A stretch of 16,348 nucleotides of DNA from Thermoplasmata archaeon (GTDB taxonomy: Archaea > Thermoplasmatota > Thermoplasmata > Lutacidiplasmatales > UBA184), in the NCBI GenBank assembly GCA_013044425.1, contig JABEUK010000049.1, positions 1 to 16,348 of the forward strand. The letters are read 5' to 3'. Numbering within the stretch: position 1 is the stretch's first letter; every line of letters begins with the position of its first letter. Below are positions 7,452 through 14,329 of this stretch, piece by piece. The position numbers and the translations under genes were made by a program. The notes beneath the pieces are model-generated. The model was given only the letters and a program-made list of their open reading frames with translations, was not told the DNA's origin and made no database searches.

Positions 7452-8885
7452 ATGCCGACGGACGAGCACTCCCGCTACGAGCGAACGCCCATTCCCGAGG
7501 AACCCGCGCGCGATCGCGCCGCGAGCTTCATCGAGATCCGACATCCGTACCTCCCGGCCGATGCGGTCCTCGAAGCCCAGCGTTGCCTGCAATGTGCGAT
7601 GCCGTACTGTGTGCAGGCCTGCCCCATCGATCAGGATGCGCGCGGCTACATCCTGCGGATCGCCGAAGGCAAGTTCGACGAGGCCGCGCTCGTGACCCTG
7701 CGAGAGAACCCTCTCGGAACGACGCTGTGCAAGGTCTGCTACCACTTCTGCGAGGATGCCTGCATCATGCACGAGCGGGGCGTCCCGATCGCGATCCGTC
7801 AGCTCAAACGGGCGGCGATGGAGCTGGGAAAGTCGGACCTGTGCTACGTTCCCGCGGCCCTGCGCGAGGAGCGCGTGGCGATCGTCGGAGCGGGACCGGC
7901 GGGATTGATGGCCGCGTGGGAGCTTGGGCTGCGCGGGTACCGCGTCACCGTGTTCGAGCAGCAGCCGTACATCGGCGGGCAGGTCGGCGAGATCCCGAAG
8001 TACCACATGGACGGCTACGAGATCGAGGTGGATGCCGAGCGGTTCCGGAACCTTCCGGTGACCTTCGTCATGGGGAAGCGGATCGGAACGGACGTGACGA
8101 TCGAGAGCCTGCGCGCGGAAGGATACTCGGCGATCTACCTCGCGGTCGGCACTTCCGACCACAAGCGCCTCGGCATCCCCGGCGAATCCCTGCCGGAGGT
8201 GTACGGGGCGATCGATCTTCTCAAGGAGGTGAACAAGGGTCCCGCGGTCTCGGTCGGCGCCCGCATCGTCGTGATCGGGGGCGGAGACGTCGCGATGGAC
8301 GCCGTGCGCTCCGCCTTGAGACTGCAACCGCACAAGGACGTGACCGTCGTCTACCGGCGGACCCGGGACAAGATGCCGGCGGGACACGAGGAATCCGACG
8401 AGGCGGAGGAGGAAGGGGTTCGCTTCCTCTACGAGCTCAGCCCCGTGGAGATCCTCGGGACCGAGCATGTGGAGGGGATCGTCGTACGCAAGACGAAGCT
8501 CAGTGCTCCCGGCCCATCGGGTCGACCCTCGGTCGTCCCGGTTCCAGGTTCGGAGGAGACCATCCCGTGCGACATGGTCATCGTTGCCGTGGGAGAAGCT
8601 CCCGCCCTCGCGGCGTTCCCCGCGGCCCTCGATCTCCGATTCGGCGCGCAGGGTTGGCCCGAGGGAAAGAACCCGGACTCGATGACGGGGATCGAAGGGA
8701 TCTTCGCCTCGGGAGGGAAATCGGTCGTGCACGCCATGGCGGCCGGGACTCGCTCCGCGAACGGCATCGACGCCTATCTGAGCCGCAAGGCCGGACGCCC
8801 TCCGACGCCGCGCCCGGACCCCTTCGGGAAGGGAGATCCTCCCGCCCTGCCGAGGGGCTACGGGGCTCCGACCTGGACGCCGTAG
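7452..8885 (+). CDS. GltD-like FAD/NAD(P)-dependent oxidoreductase with two Fe-S motifs
   Basis: This 477-residue cytoplasmic flavoprotein belongs to the glutamate synthase small-subunit (GltD)/SudA-like group, which passes electrons from NAD(P)H through FAD and iron-sulfur clusters. In order: an Fe-S motif with Cys45, 48, 53 and 57 (CLQCAMPYCVQACP), a second with Cys93, 96, 100 and 104 (CKVCYHFCEDAC), a FAD-binding GAGPAG at 146-151, a NAD(P)-binding GGGDVAMD at 276-283 followed by VVYRRTRDKMPA, and a C-terminal FAD motif near 418-435. That last motif reads FASGGKSVVHAMAAG, where most relatives have a Gly-Asp pair and a few more residues, so the conserved Asp contacting FAD is absent. The start is fixed by GAGGAGG. 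No large glutamate synthase subunit (GltB) is adjacent, so its partner and substrate are open; glutamate synthesis should not be assumed. Confidence 0.9.
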   Translation: MPTDEHSRYERTPIPEEPARDRAASFIEIRHPYLPADAVLEAQRCLQCAMPYCVQACPIDQDARGYILRIAEGKFDEAALVTLRENPLGTTLCKVCYHFCEDACIMHERGVPIAIRQLKRAAMELGKSDLCYVPAALREERVAIVGAGPAGLMAAWELGLRGYRVTVFEQQPYIGGQVGEIPKYHMDGYEIEVDAERFRNLPVTFVMGKRIGTDVTIESLRAEGYSAIYLAVGTSDHKRLGIPGESLPEVYGAIDLLKEVNKGPAVSVGARIVVIGGGDVAMDAVRSALRLQPHKDVTVVYRRTRDKMPAGHEESDEAEEEGVRFLYELSPVEILGTEHVEGIVVRKTKLSAPGPSGRPSVVPVPGSEETIPCDMVIVAVGEAPALAAFPAALDLRFGAQGWPEGKNPDSMTGIEGIFASGGKSVVHAMAAGTRSANGIDAYLSRKAGRPPTPRPDPFGKGDPPALPRGYGAPTWTP

Positions 8886-8894
8886 CCACCCCGC

Positions 8895-8937
8895 GCGCTC
8901 CGACCGGCGAAGATGCCCTTCGGAGCGCCTCGGTCGG
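8895..8937 (+). terminator. Overlapping alternative hairpins after the GltD-like gene
   Basis: Two perfect inverted repeats overlap just past the stop codon. GCGCTCCG (8895-8902) pairs with CGGAGCGC (8921-8928), and CCGACCG (8900-8906) pairs with CGGTCGG (8931-8937). They share bases 8900-8902 and so exclude one another. No T-run follows, so a terminator role is only a possibility; processing or mRNA stability are alternatives. Confidence 0.35.
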
Positions 8938-8952
8938 TCCCGGGGCCCACGG

Positions 8953-9277
8953 GTACGGATCGTCTACTCCTACATTCGGGCGCCGGACCGCCCCGTTCGA
9001 TGCGTTTCCACGAATCGACCCCGGCGTCCGTGTCGTCAAGCGAGGATGGTTCTCGCACGGCGGCAAGTGCGTCCACCTCGTCGTTCCGGGCTCGCCGCAT
9101 CGCCTCGAACTCAACTACAGTCCGCGAGGCTCGAGATTCGCCGAGCCTTCCGCCGCGGAGCCGAATTCGGCCTCGTGCCAACGTCGCATCCCCGTCGATC
9201 GCCCACCTCACCGCGAAGACGGGTTCGAGTTCACGTCCTTATCCCTCCGTCCGGCATCCGCTTGACCGAGAAGCTCC
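8953..9277 (+). pseudogene. Frameshifted remnant of a glyoxalase/VOC-family gene
   Basis: Pieces of a vicinal-oxygen-chelate (glyoxalase/bleomycin-resistance type) protein lie in order but in different frames. VRIVYSYIRAPDR (from 8953) is in one frame, RSMRFHEST (about 8994-9020) in a second, and GVRVVKRGWFSHGGK continuing to VPGSPHRLELNYSPRGSRF (9023-9147) in a third. FRRGAEF (from 9148) and a C-terminal PSGIRLTEKL (9247-9276) return to the first. HRLELNY is the usual end of the first VOC half, and PSGIRLTEKL resembles the PDG-x-x-x-E-L metal-ligand end. About 108 codons remain of a normal 120-130. At least three frame changes and no start codon argue for decay; clustered sequencing indels are the alternative. 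It runs straight into the start of the ChrB gene. Nothing else in 8886-9277 looks coding. Confidence 0.6.
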
Positions 9278-9757
9278 ATGAAGTGGGTGACCCGAGAAAA
9301 GGCCCGAGTGGATCGTATCGCGTGCCCTTGGCTGATCCGAAAGTTCATCGACCCTCGAGCAGAGTTCCTCTACGTTCCGAAGGAGAAGGTCGCGGAAGTG
9401 GCCGCGAGGGAAGGGGCCACTCCGTTCGACGTGCCCGGGGCGGAGCTCCACCACTACGAGGAGGGCGGAAAGGAGTACGTGAGCTTCGACGCGATCATCC
9501 GGAAGTACAAGCTGGCGGACCCGGCCTTGCTCGAGCTCGCCAAGATCGTTCGGGTGGCCGATGGGGGTTTCGGGCAGGAGCCCGAGGCGGCCGGGCTCGA
9601 GGCCGCCGCCACGGGGTTCCGCATGCTCGCCCGCGACGACCTGGAGAACCAACGGCTCCAGTTCCCTCTCTACGACGCCTTGTACGCCTACTGCCAGTGG
9701 AAGATCGATCACGGCGGGATGCTTGAGCATACCGGCGCCGGGCCTTCGACCCCGTAA
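9278..9757 (+). CDS. ChrB C-terminal-domain protein (chromate resistance-associated)
   Basis: This 159-residue soluble protein corresponds to the ChrB C-terminal domain (Pfam 'chromate resistance exported protein'), without the N-terminal regulator part found in some ChrB proteins. The opening WVTREKARVDRIACPWLIRK, then FIDPRAEFLYVP, is the family signature (residues 3-35). It is followed by FDVPGAELHHYEE, the segment SFDAIIRKYKLADPALLELAKIVRVAD and a closing LYDALYAYCQW. Its molecular function is not firmly established; relatives are linked to chromate sensing or resistance. The ATG at 9278 begins the conserved region directly and has no strong ribosome site. CTTATC near 9238 could be a promoter box giving a short leader. 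An MFS transporter follows after 65 nt on the same strand, a pairing that replaces the usual chromate transporter ChrA, which is absent here. The decayed VOC gene abuts it upstream. Confidence 0.88.
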   Translation: MKWVTREKARVDRIACPWLIRKFIDPRAEFLYVPKEKVAEVAAREGATPFDVPGAELHHYEEGGKEYVSFDAIIRKYKLADPALLELAKIVRVADGGFGQEPEAAGLEAAATGFRMLARDDLENQRLQFPLYDALYAYCQWKIDHGGMLEHTGAGPSTP

Positions 9758-9822
9758 TGGGAGTTCGGCCCTCCCTCGCGCCGTTCCCGGCGGATGGATG
9801 GTGAGTCGGCGGGAGCACTCCG

Positions 9823-11202
9823 ATGTCGTCCGAAGTAGCCGCGGGGGCCGACCGACCCTCTTCGAGGCGAGACCAGCTCGTTCTGATGGGCGCCCGGACC
9901 GCGCGGGGGTTTGGTGCGGGGGCCCTTTCGATCGTCATCGCCCTCGATCTTGCCGACGCGGGGTACTCCTCCTTCGCGATCGGGCTCCTGCTCGGCCTCG
10001 CCTTAGGAGGCGCGGCCGGTTGGGCGCTCCTGGTCCCGCGACTCGAGCTGCGTTGGCCGCGCCGCCGGGTGTTCGCACTGTCGGCCGTCGCCCTCGCTGC
10101 CGGTGGCGTTCTCCTGTGGATCGATATCGGGAACCCCGTCCTCGTGCTCGCGGCCTTCCTGCTCGGCGGAATCGTCGCCGGCGGGGCCGACGTGAGTCCC
10201 CTCGGAGCGCTGGAGCAAGCCTCCCTCGCGGGCACCACGGGGCATCAACGAAGGACGCGGACCTTCGCCACGTACAATCTTCTCGGATACATCGGGGTCG
10301 CCTTGGGGGCGCTCGCCGCGGGCCCGCTCTACGGCGTGAACACCTCCGTGCTCCCCGGACTTCCCTCGGGCCCTCACGATGCGACGTTCCTGTTCTACGG
10401 ACTGCTCGGGCTCATCCTCGTGCCCGCCTACCGGGCCCTCTCGAGCGAGGTCGAACGCGAGGCGGCGGTCGGCCGCCCCTCTCCGCTTTCCCCGCCGAGC
10501 CGCTCGACCGTCTACTCGCTCTCCGCGCTGTTCGCGGTCGATGCGTTCGGAGGCGGGCTGATCGTGAACAGCCTCGTCGTCTTTTACTTCTCGACCCGGT
10601 TCCAGCCCTCGGTCGACTCTCTCGGGTTCGTCTTCTTCGCGAGCAGCCTCGCCGCCGGGGCGTCGCTAATCCTCGCCGTCCCCCTCGCTCGGCGCATCGG
10701 GCTCGTCAACACGATCGTGTTCAGCCACATTCCTTCGAACATCCTCCTCATCGCGGTCGTATTCGCTCCGACGTTCCTCGTCGCATCGATCCTGTGGATC
10801 GCTCGAGCCACGCTCTCCCAGATGGATGTACCCACGCGCCAATCCTACGTCCAGGCGGTGGTGCCGAAGGAGGACCGCGCTGCGGCGGCGGGCTACACCA
10901 CCGCGGCCCGCGGCTGCCAAGCGTTCGGTGCTCCGGTCACCGGAGCGTTTCTCGCGGCCGGTGGTCCCTGGCTCAGCGCCCCCTTTGCGCTCGCGGGGTC
11001 GGTGAAGATCGGCTACGATCTCGCATTCTACTCGCGCTTCCGGCATCATCGACCCCCCGAGGAGGGGGCCCCTCCGCCGGGGGACGGACCTCGAGCTCCC
11101 ACCGGGAACGCACACCCACCGGTGGAGGAACGGGGAACGCCTCGCCCGCCGCAGCGCGCGTCGGGCGCGGGGAGTGCGACCCCGAGCGGGGCCGGAAACT
11201 AG
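9823..11202 (+). CDS. MFS transporter, probably paired with the ChrB-type protein
   Basis: This is a 459-residue major facilitator superfamily permease. About twelve helices span residues 22-405, including GYIGVALGALAAGPLYG in the fourth to fifth helix region and VPTRQSYVQAVVPKEDRAAA, a loop typical of drug/efflux-type MFS proteins. The loop between helices 2 and 3 is RLELRWPRRR, a loose form of the basic MFS loop. The last 55 residues are Pro/Gly/Arg-rich and hydrophilic, an unusually long cytoplasmic tail. The ATG at 9823 has GGGAG (9811-9815) seven bases upstream. It lies 65 nt behind the ChrB-type gene and is probably co-transcribed; on that basis its substrate could be a toxic metal or oxyanion, but the sequence alone does not show it. 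A hairpin follows its stop. Confidence 0.88.
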   Translation: MSSEVAAGADRPSSRRDQLVLMGARTARGFGAGALSIVIALDLADAGYSSFAIGLLLGLALGGAAGWALLVPRLELRWPRRRVFALSAVALAAGGVLLWIDIGNPVLVLAAFLLGGIVAGGADVSPLGALEQASLAGTTGHQRRTRTFATYNLLGYIGVALGALAAGPLYGVNTSVLPGLPSGPHDATFLFYGLLGLILVPAYRALSSEVEREAAVGRPSPLSPPSRSTVYSLSALFAVDAFGGGLIVNSLVVFYFSTRFQPSVDSLGFVFFASSLAAGASLILAVPLARRIGLVNTIVFSHIPSNILLIAVVFAPTFLVASILWIARATLSQMDVPTRQSYVQAVVPKEDRAAAAGYTTAARGCQAFGAPVTGAFLAAGGPWLSAPFALAGSVKIGYDLAFYSRFRHHRPPEEGAPPPGDGPRAPTGNAHPPVEERGTPRPPQRASGAGSATPSGAGN

Positions 11203-11239
11203 AGAGAGGACGAGCTCGACGCGGGATTCGCGATTTCAC

Positions 11240-11268
11240 CGGGGGAATCGACGAGCGATCGTCCCCCG
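11240..11268. terminator. Hairpin between convergent MFS and CDF genes
   Basis: CGGGGGA (11240-11246) pairs with TCCCCCG (11262-11268), extended inward by ATCG (11247-11250) with CGAT (11256-11259), a two-base bulge and an ACGAG loop. It sits 38 nt after one stop and 58 nt after the other, a suitable position for a two-way terminator. No T-run is present, and archaeal terminators are usually T-rich, so confidence is low. Confidence 0.4.
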
Positions 11269-11325
11269 CGGTCGGGCCCGCACGTGGACGCTCGGTTCCG
11301 GATCGTATCCGCGGGCGCAGGTGCT

Positions 11326-12261
11326 CTACCCGGTGGCGGTGGACGGAGCGTCCTCCGGGGTGGAGGGCTCGGTCTCGAGCTCGAACACGGAGTGGACGAT
11401 TCCGAACGCACGCTCCACTCGCTCCCGGAGCTCGGCCGTGACCTCGGAGGCTTCGTGCATGGGCATGTTGTCGACCCGGACGTGCGCGGTCATGCACACG
11501 AGGGTCGGGCAGACCGCCCAGATGTGGACATCGTGCACTCCACGAACGCGCGGCGCGGTAAGGATCGATTCGGTAACGGCCGGGAGGGAGACCCCCCGTG
11601 GCACGCGCTCGGTGAGGACCTCCCAACCTCCCTGGAAGATCGGGATCGATTCGTAGATCAGGATCGCCGCCACGACGAGCGTGACCGCGCCGTCGACCCA
11701 TGCGCTCCCGGGGGAGAGCACGAGGATCGCCGCGTCGGCGATCAGGGCCGCGGTGATCGCGATATCGGTGCCGAGATGGACGAGCACGCTGCGGATGTTG
11801 AGGTCCCGGGCTGCGCGGGGGATCCGACCGAGGTAGACCGCGGAGGCCGACCGCAGGGCGAGGGTCGGAACGGCCGCAAAGAGGATCCAGGCGGGGTCGA
11901 TCGGGCCGAGGAGGGTCGTCCGGCTGACGAGCTCCAGGATCGCGGGGTAGGCGAAGACGACCCCCGCCGCGAGGATGATGAACGCGTTGAGGATCGCGGC
12001 GAAGACCTCGAGGCGATGGGATCCGAACGTATGGGCGTCCGTCCTCCCCCGAGCGGTCCCGGCGAGGGCGAAGTAGGAGATCGCGAACGCGAAGATGTCC
12101 GGGATGTCGTGCACGGCATCGACCGTCACCGCGAGGCTCCGGCTCAAGATCGCGCCGATCGCTTCGAACCCCAGGACCACGACCGCGAGGACGAGCGCGA
12201 CCAGGAGGCCCCGGAGGATTCGCCGCGAAGCTTCCGATTCCCCGTGGGCTTGCTCGGTCAC
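11326..12261 (-). CDS. Cation diffusion facilitator (CzcD/ZnT-like metal efflux)
   Basis: This divalent-metal/proton antiporter of the CDF family exports Zn, Co, Cd or similar ions from the cytoplasm. With the GTG start at 12261 it has 311 residues. Six helices are visible in residues 15-210. The transport site carries the two HxxxD pairs of the zinc-type subfamily: HDIPD (His51, Asp55) in helix 2 and HLGTD (His162, Asp166) in helix 5. The cytoplasmic domain contains GVHDVHIWAVCP near 240-251 and VHSVFELE near 289, as usual for CDF regulatory metal sites. The start is supported by CTTAAG centred about 27 nt upstream; a longer start at 12381 would add a Pro-rich stretch unlike the family. It converges on the ChrB-MFS pair, suggesting but not proving a metal-resistance neighbourhood. 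Confidence 0.93.
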   Translation of the reverse strand: MTEQAHGESEASRRILRGLLVALVLAVVVLGFEAIGAILSRSLAVTVDAVHDIPDIFAFAISYFALAGTARGRTDAHTFGSHRLEVFAAILNAFIILAAGVVFAYPAILELVSRTTLLGPIDPAWILFAAVPTLALRSASAVYLGRIPRAARDLNIRSVLVHLGTDIAITAALIADAAILVLSPGSAWVDGAVTLVVAAILIYESIPIFQGGWEVLTERVPRGVSLPAVTESILTAPRVRGVHDVHIWAVCPTLVCMTAHVRVDNMPMHEASEVTAELRERVERAFGIVHSVFELETEPSTPEDAPSTATG

Positions 12262-12285
12262 TGCCCGGCAACCCTCGGCACGGAG

Positions 12286-12291
12286 CTTAAG
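12286..12291 (-). promoter_or_regulatory. TATA-like box of the CDF gene
   Basis: CTTAAG, centred 27.5 nt upstream of the GTG at 12261, identical to the box before the 444-residue membrane gene. It supports the GTG start and a leaderless mRNA. Confidence 0.55.
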
Positions 12292-12413
12292 CGAATCGTC
12301 CCACGCGGGAAACCGCGGCGGACCCGGTGGAGGGCGCGATGGACACGGAAGAGATGGGCAAGAAATAGGCTCCACGCCCACCCAGTGCCGGTCGGCGGAG
12401 GTGGAGCGGGAGT

Positions 12414-13562
12414 CTACAGGTCGGCCGACGTGCCATACGACCCGCCCCGAGGATCGCCCACAGAGGGCATCGGTACTTGTCGATCGGTCTTGGCCACCGT
12501 CTCCGGCTCGACGCTCCGGTTGATCGTTACCTCGTTGACGATCACTAGCATCTCCATCGTCATCAGGAGGTTCGAGATGACCCGCTGGGCCGCCACCGCC
12601 GCTCGACGGTCGGAAACGCGGCGGGCGAGTGCGTCCCCGAGGGTGTAGTCGACAGGTAGCAACCGTTCGATCTCGTTGAGCTTCGCGTTCGCGTCCACGA
12701 CCGAGAGTCGGCTGAAGGCGCTCATCGTTTGCTCAAGCAGCCGTTCGACACGAGTGATCAAGGCGACCAGGTCGGAGAGGGCCTTCTTCGGCAGGCTGCG
12801 GAGGCGGGAGAGGTTGCCGCCAAGCTCCCGGCCGACCCCGTAGATCAGATCCCCGGTGACCTCGAGGACCTTCGCGATCAGTCGGTAGCCGATCTGATAG
12901 TGATGGCTCTCCACCCCGATGTCGCGCGCCACCTGGAAGTCGTCCGAAGCGAGCAAGAGTTGTCGGACCATCAGTAGGTAGAATCGGTCGATCTCGTCTT
13001 CCATCGGCTCGAGTCGCTCGAGTGCCGTGTGGTCCTCGCCCATCAAGACGGACCGGCAGGTCCCGAGTTCGGTGAGCAGCATGCGCACGACCTGACTCAT
13101 GAGACGGTGGAGCTGGTACTTGCCCGGATCGATGAAACTCTGTACGTCGATGCTCCCGGCTTCCTCCCCGACGATCGTCATGCCGAGGACGTGAGAGACG
13201 GTGCGTCGGATCTCTCGACGCTGGTCGGGCCGGACTCCGGAAAGGGAGGTCACGACGATCTGGTCCTGACCGGTGATGTACCCTCCGATCAGGAGCCGGG
13301 CCAGGAGCTTCGGTGGCGCCCTGCTCGCGTCGATTCGAAGCAGCTTCTGGTGCTGTTCCGACGGAGTCTCCGCGCTCGTGGGGAGGAGCTCCAGCCGCCC
13401 TCCACCGAGGTCGCGGAATCTCAAGGTATCGCCCGCCTGGAGGTTCATCGAGCCGGTCCACGCCTTCGGGAGGGTGATGGTGAGGGACGACGAACCCGTC
13501 CGCTGCACCCGCCGCGTGAGCCCGTCGGCTGCACTCCCACGTTCCTTCCGAGCCCGGGGCAT
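12414..13562 (-). CDS. AbrB-PhoU fusion regulator (archaeal phosphate-uptake regulator type)
   Basis: This 382-residue cytoplasmic protein has an N-terminal AbrB/SpoVT-type DNA-binding domain (about residues 18-62: GSSSLTITLPKAW, then LQAGDTLRFRDLGGGRLELLP). It continues with two helical PhoU-like repeats (about 135-220, with MEDEIDRFYLLMVRQL, and 225-320, ending VISNLLMTMEMLVIVNE). AbrB-PhoU fusions are widespread in archaea and are annotated as phosphate uptake regulators; the DNA-binding domain implies direct transcriptional control. No pst transporter gene is adjacent, so its targets lie elsewhere or include the divergent DoxX-type gene or itself. The ATG at 13562 is preferred over GTG 13568 because TTAA at 13587-13590 is centred 26.5 nt upstream. 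The C-terminal 30 residues are hydrophilic. Confidence 0.93.
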   Translation of the reverse strand: MPRARKERGSAADGLTRRVQRTGSSSLTITLPKAWTGSMNLQAGDTLRFRDLGGGRLELLPTSAETPSEQHQKLLRIDASRAPPKLLARLLIGGYITGQDQIVVTSLSGVRPDQRREIRRTVSHVLGMTIVGEEAGSIDVQSFIDPGKYQLHRLMSQVVRMLLTELGTCRSVLMGEDHTALERLEPMEDEIDRFYLLMVRQLLLASDDFQVARDIGVESHHYQIGYRLIAKVLEVTGDLIYGVGRELGGNLSRLRSLPKKALSDLVALITRVERLLEQTMSAFSRLSVVDANAKLNEIERLLPVDYTLGDALARRVSDRRAAVAAQRVISNLLMTMEMLVIVNEVTINRSVEPETVAKTDRQVPMPSVGDPRGGSYGTSADL

Positions 13563-13586
13563 CGCCACCGTATCGCCCTCGGCTCC

Positions 13587-13590
13587 TTAA
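13587..13590 (-). promoter_or_regulatory. TATA-like box of the AbrB-PhoU gene
   Basis: GTTAAGG on the minus strand has its TTAA core 26.5 nt upstream of the ATG at 13562. It indicates leaderless transcription from the shorter start. Confidence 0.5.
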
Positions 13591-13703
13591 CGGTCTGCCC
13601 GACAGGGGAGCGCCCCCTCCCGTCCTCCCCTCATCCGCCGGTCTCCTGACTCTCCTTACGGCAGGGAGGACTCTCACATGGAGGGGGCCGCCCCTAGAGC
13701 ACC

Positions 13704-13718
13704 TGGCCCTCAGGGCCA
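13704..13718. promoter_or_regulatory. Perfect palindrome upstream of the DoxX-type gene (candidate operator)
   Basis: TGGCCCT C AGGGCCA is a perfect 7-bp inverted repeat around one base, ending 11 bases before the ATG at 13730. CTAGAG at 13694-13699 could be a weak TATA element just upstream. The site therefore lies where a bound repressor would block initiation, in the divergent region shared with the AbrB-PhoU regulator. The repressor is unknown. Confidence 0.45.
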
Positions 13719-13729
13719 TCGGAACAAGC

Positions 13730-14290
13730 ATGACGACCGCGTATTCAGACGTGCACAAGACGGTGGGAATCTATGAGACGACCACGTCGCATGAATCGAG
13801 GACGACCTCCTTCAGGGCGGTCCAGACCCTCTCGGGGATGCGGATCCTCTTCGGTGCGATCTTCCTCTTCGATGGCATTCTGAAGTGGGTGCTGATCCAG
13901 CAAGGCACGATGCAGGGGACCATCCAAGGCTTCGGGTATGACTACCTCTCCAACAATTGGTTGGCGATCGGAGTCCTGGTCGGCCTGGGCGAGACCCTGG
14001 GCGGGATCGCACTCATGGCGGGAATGTTCCAGCGACCGGCGGCGATTTGGAGCGCGGCGATCATGCTCTCCATCTGGATGTTCGGGGGGCTCGGTGGCGT
14101 CTACTCCGCGTCGAGCGGCTGGTCGTTCGTAGGGTACACGGACCCTGGTGGCGACCTCATGCTCATGCTCGTGTTCGTGGTCCTGATCTTTGCACCGTAC
14201 GCCTACGGGCTCGCGTCGCACTACAAGATTCGGGAGCGGTTCGCGACGAACTCAGTTCGCGACCGAACTCTGCGATTCCTCATCACGTGA
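13730..14290 (+). CDS. DoxX/DoxD-family membrane protein
   Basis: This 186-residue protein has four membrane helices (about residues 30-53, 74-100, 103-127 and 138-162). It belongs to the DoxX/DoxD group: the first helix region RILFGAIFLFDGILKW matches the family's GRI-LG-FL-G-KW pattern, and GYTDPGGDLMLMLVF before the last helix resembles DoxD. DoxD/DoxA form a thiosulfate:quinone oxidoreductase in Acidianus, but most relatives have no proven activity and no doxA-like gene is adjacent, so that role is not claimed. The N-terminal 28 residues are polar and rich in Thr/Ser, longer than usual. ATG 13730 lacks a Shine-Dalgarno site; a later Met at residue 37 would remove part of helix 1. It is divergent from AbrB-PhoU, with a palindrome between the two, and followed by a hairpin. 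Confidence 0.85.
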   Translation: MTTAYSDVHKTVGIYETTTSHESRTTSFRAVQTLSGMRILFGAIFLFDGILKWVLIQQGTMQGTIQGFGYDYLSNNWLAIGVLVGLGETLGGIALMAGMFQRPAAIWSAAIMLSIWMFGGLGGVYSASSGWSFVGYTDPGGDLMLMLVFVVLIFAPYAYGLASHYKIRERFATNSVRDRTLRFLIT

Positions 14291-14308
14291 GGGAAGGAAA
14301 CGGGGACG

Positions 14309-14329
14309 CGGAACGGGGCGTCCGTTCCG
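14309..14329 (+). terminator. Hairpin downstream of the DoxX-type gene
   Basis: CGGAACGG (14309-14316) pairs perfectly with CCGTTCCG (14322-14329) around a five-base loop, beginning 19 nt after the stop. The position suits transcription termination, but no T-run follows, so the assignment is tentative. Confidence 0.35.

Noticed and set aside
7221..8732. 503-codon open frame (-)
   Set aside because: Antisense to the GltD-like gene, whose cysteine and nucleotide-binding motifs are clear.
9220..9235. GGGTTCGAGTT, resembling a tRNA T-arm
   Set aside because: No matching T-stem, acceptor stem or anticodon arm around it; it lies in the VOC remnant.
8858..9281. Short open frames on both strands in the gap before the ChrB gene
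   Set aside because: Ser/Arg-rich and without family match; the recognisable signal is the multi-frame VOC remnant.
11053..11095. G/C-run hairpin potential near the MFS 3' end
   Set aside because: It lies within the coding region for a Pro/Gly-rich tail; composition explains it.
13640..13675. Possible riboswitch-like stem before the DoxX-type gene (TCTCCTT...AGGGAGGA)
   Set aside because: No conserved riboswitch core could be recognised and the stem is short and imperfect.
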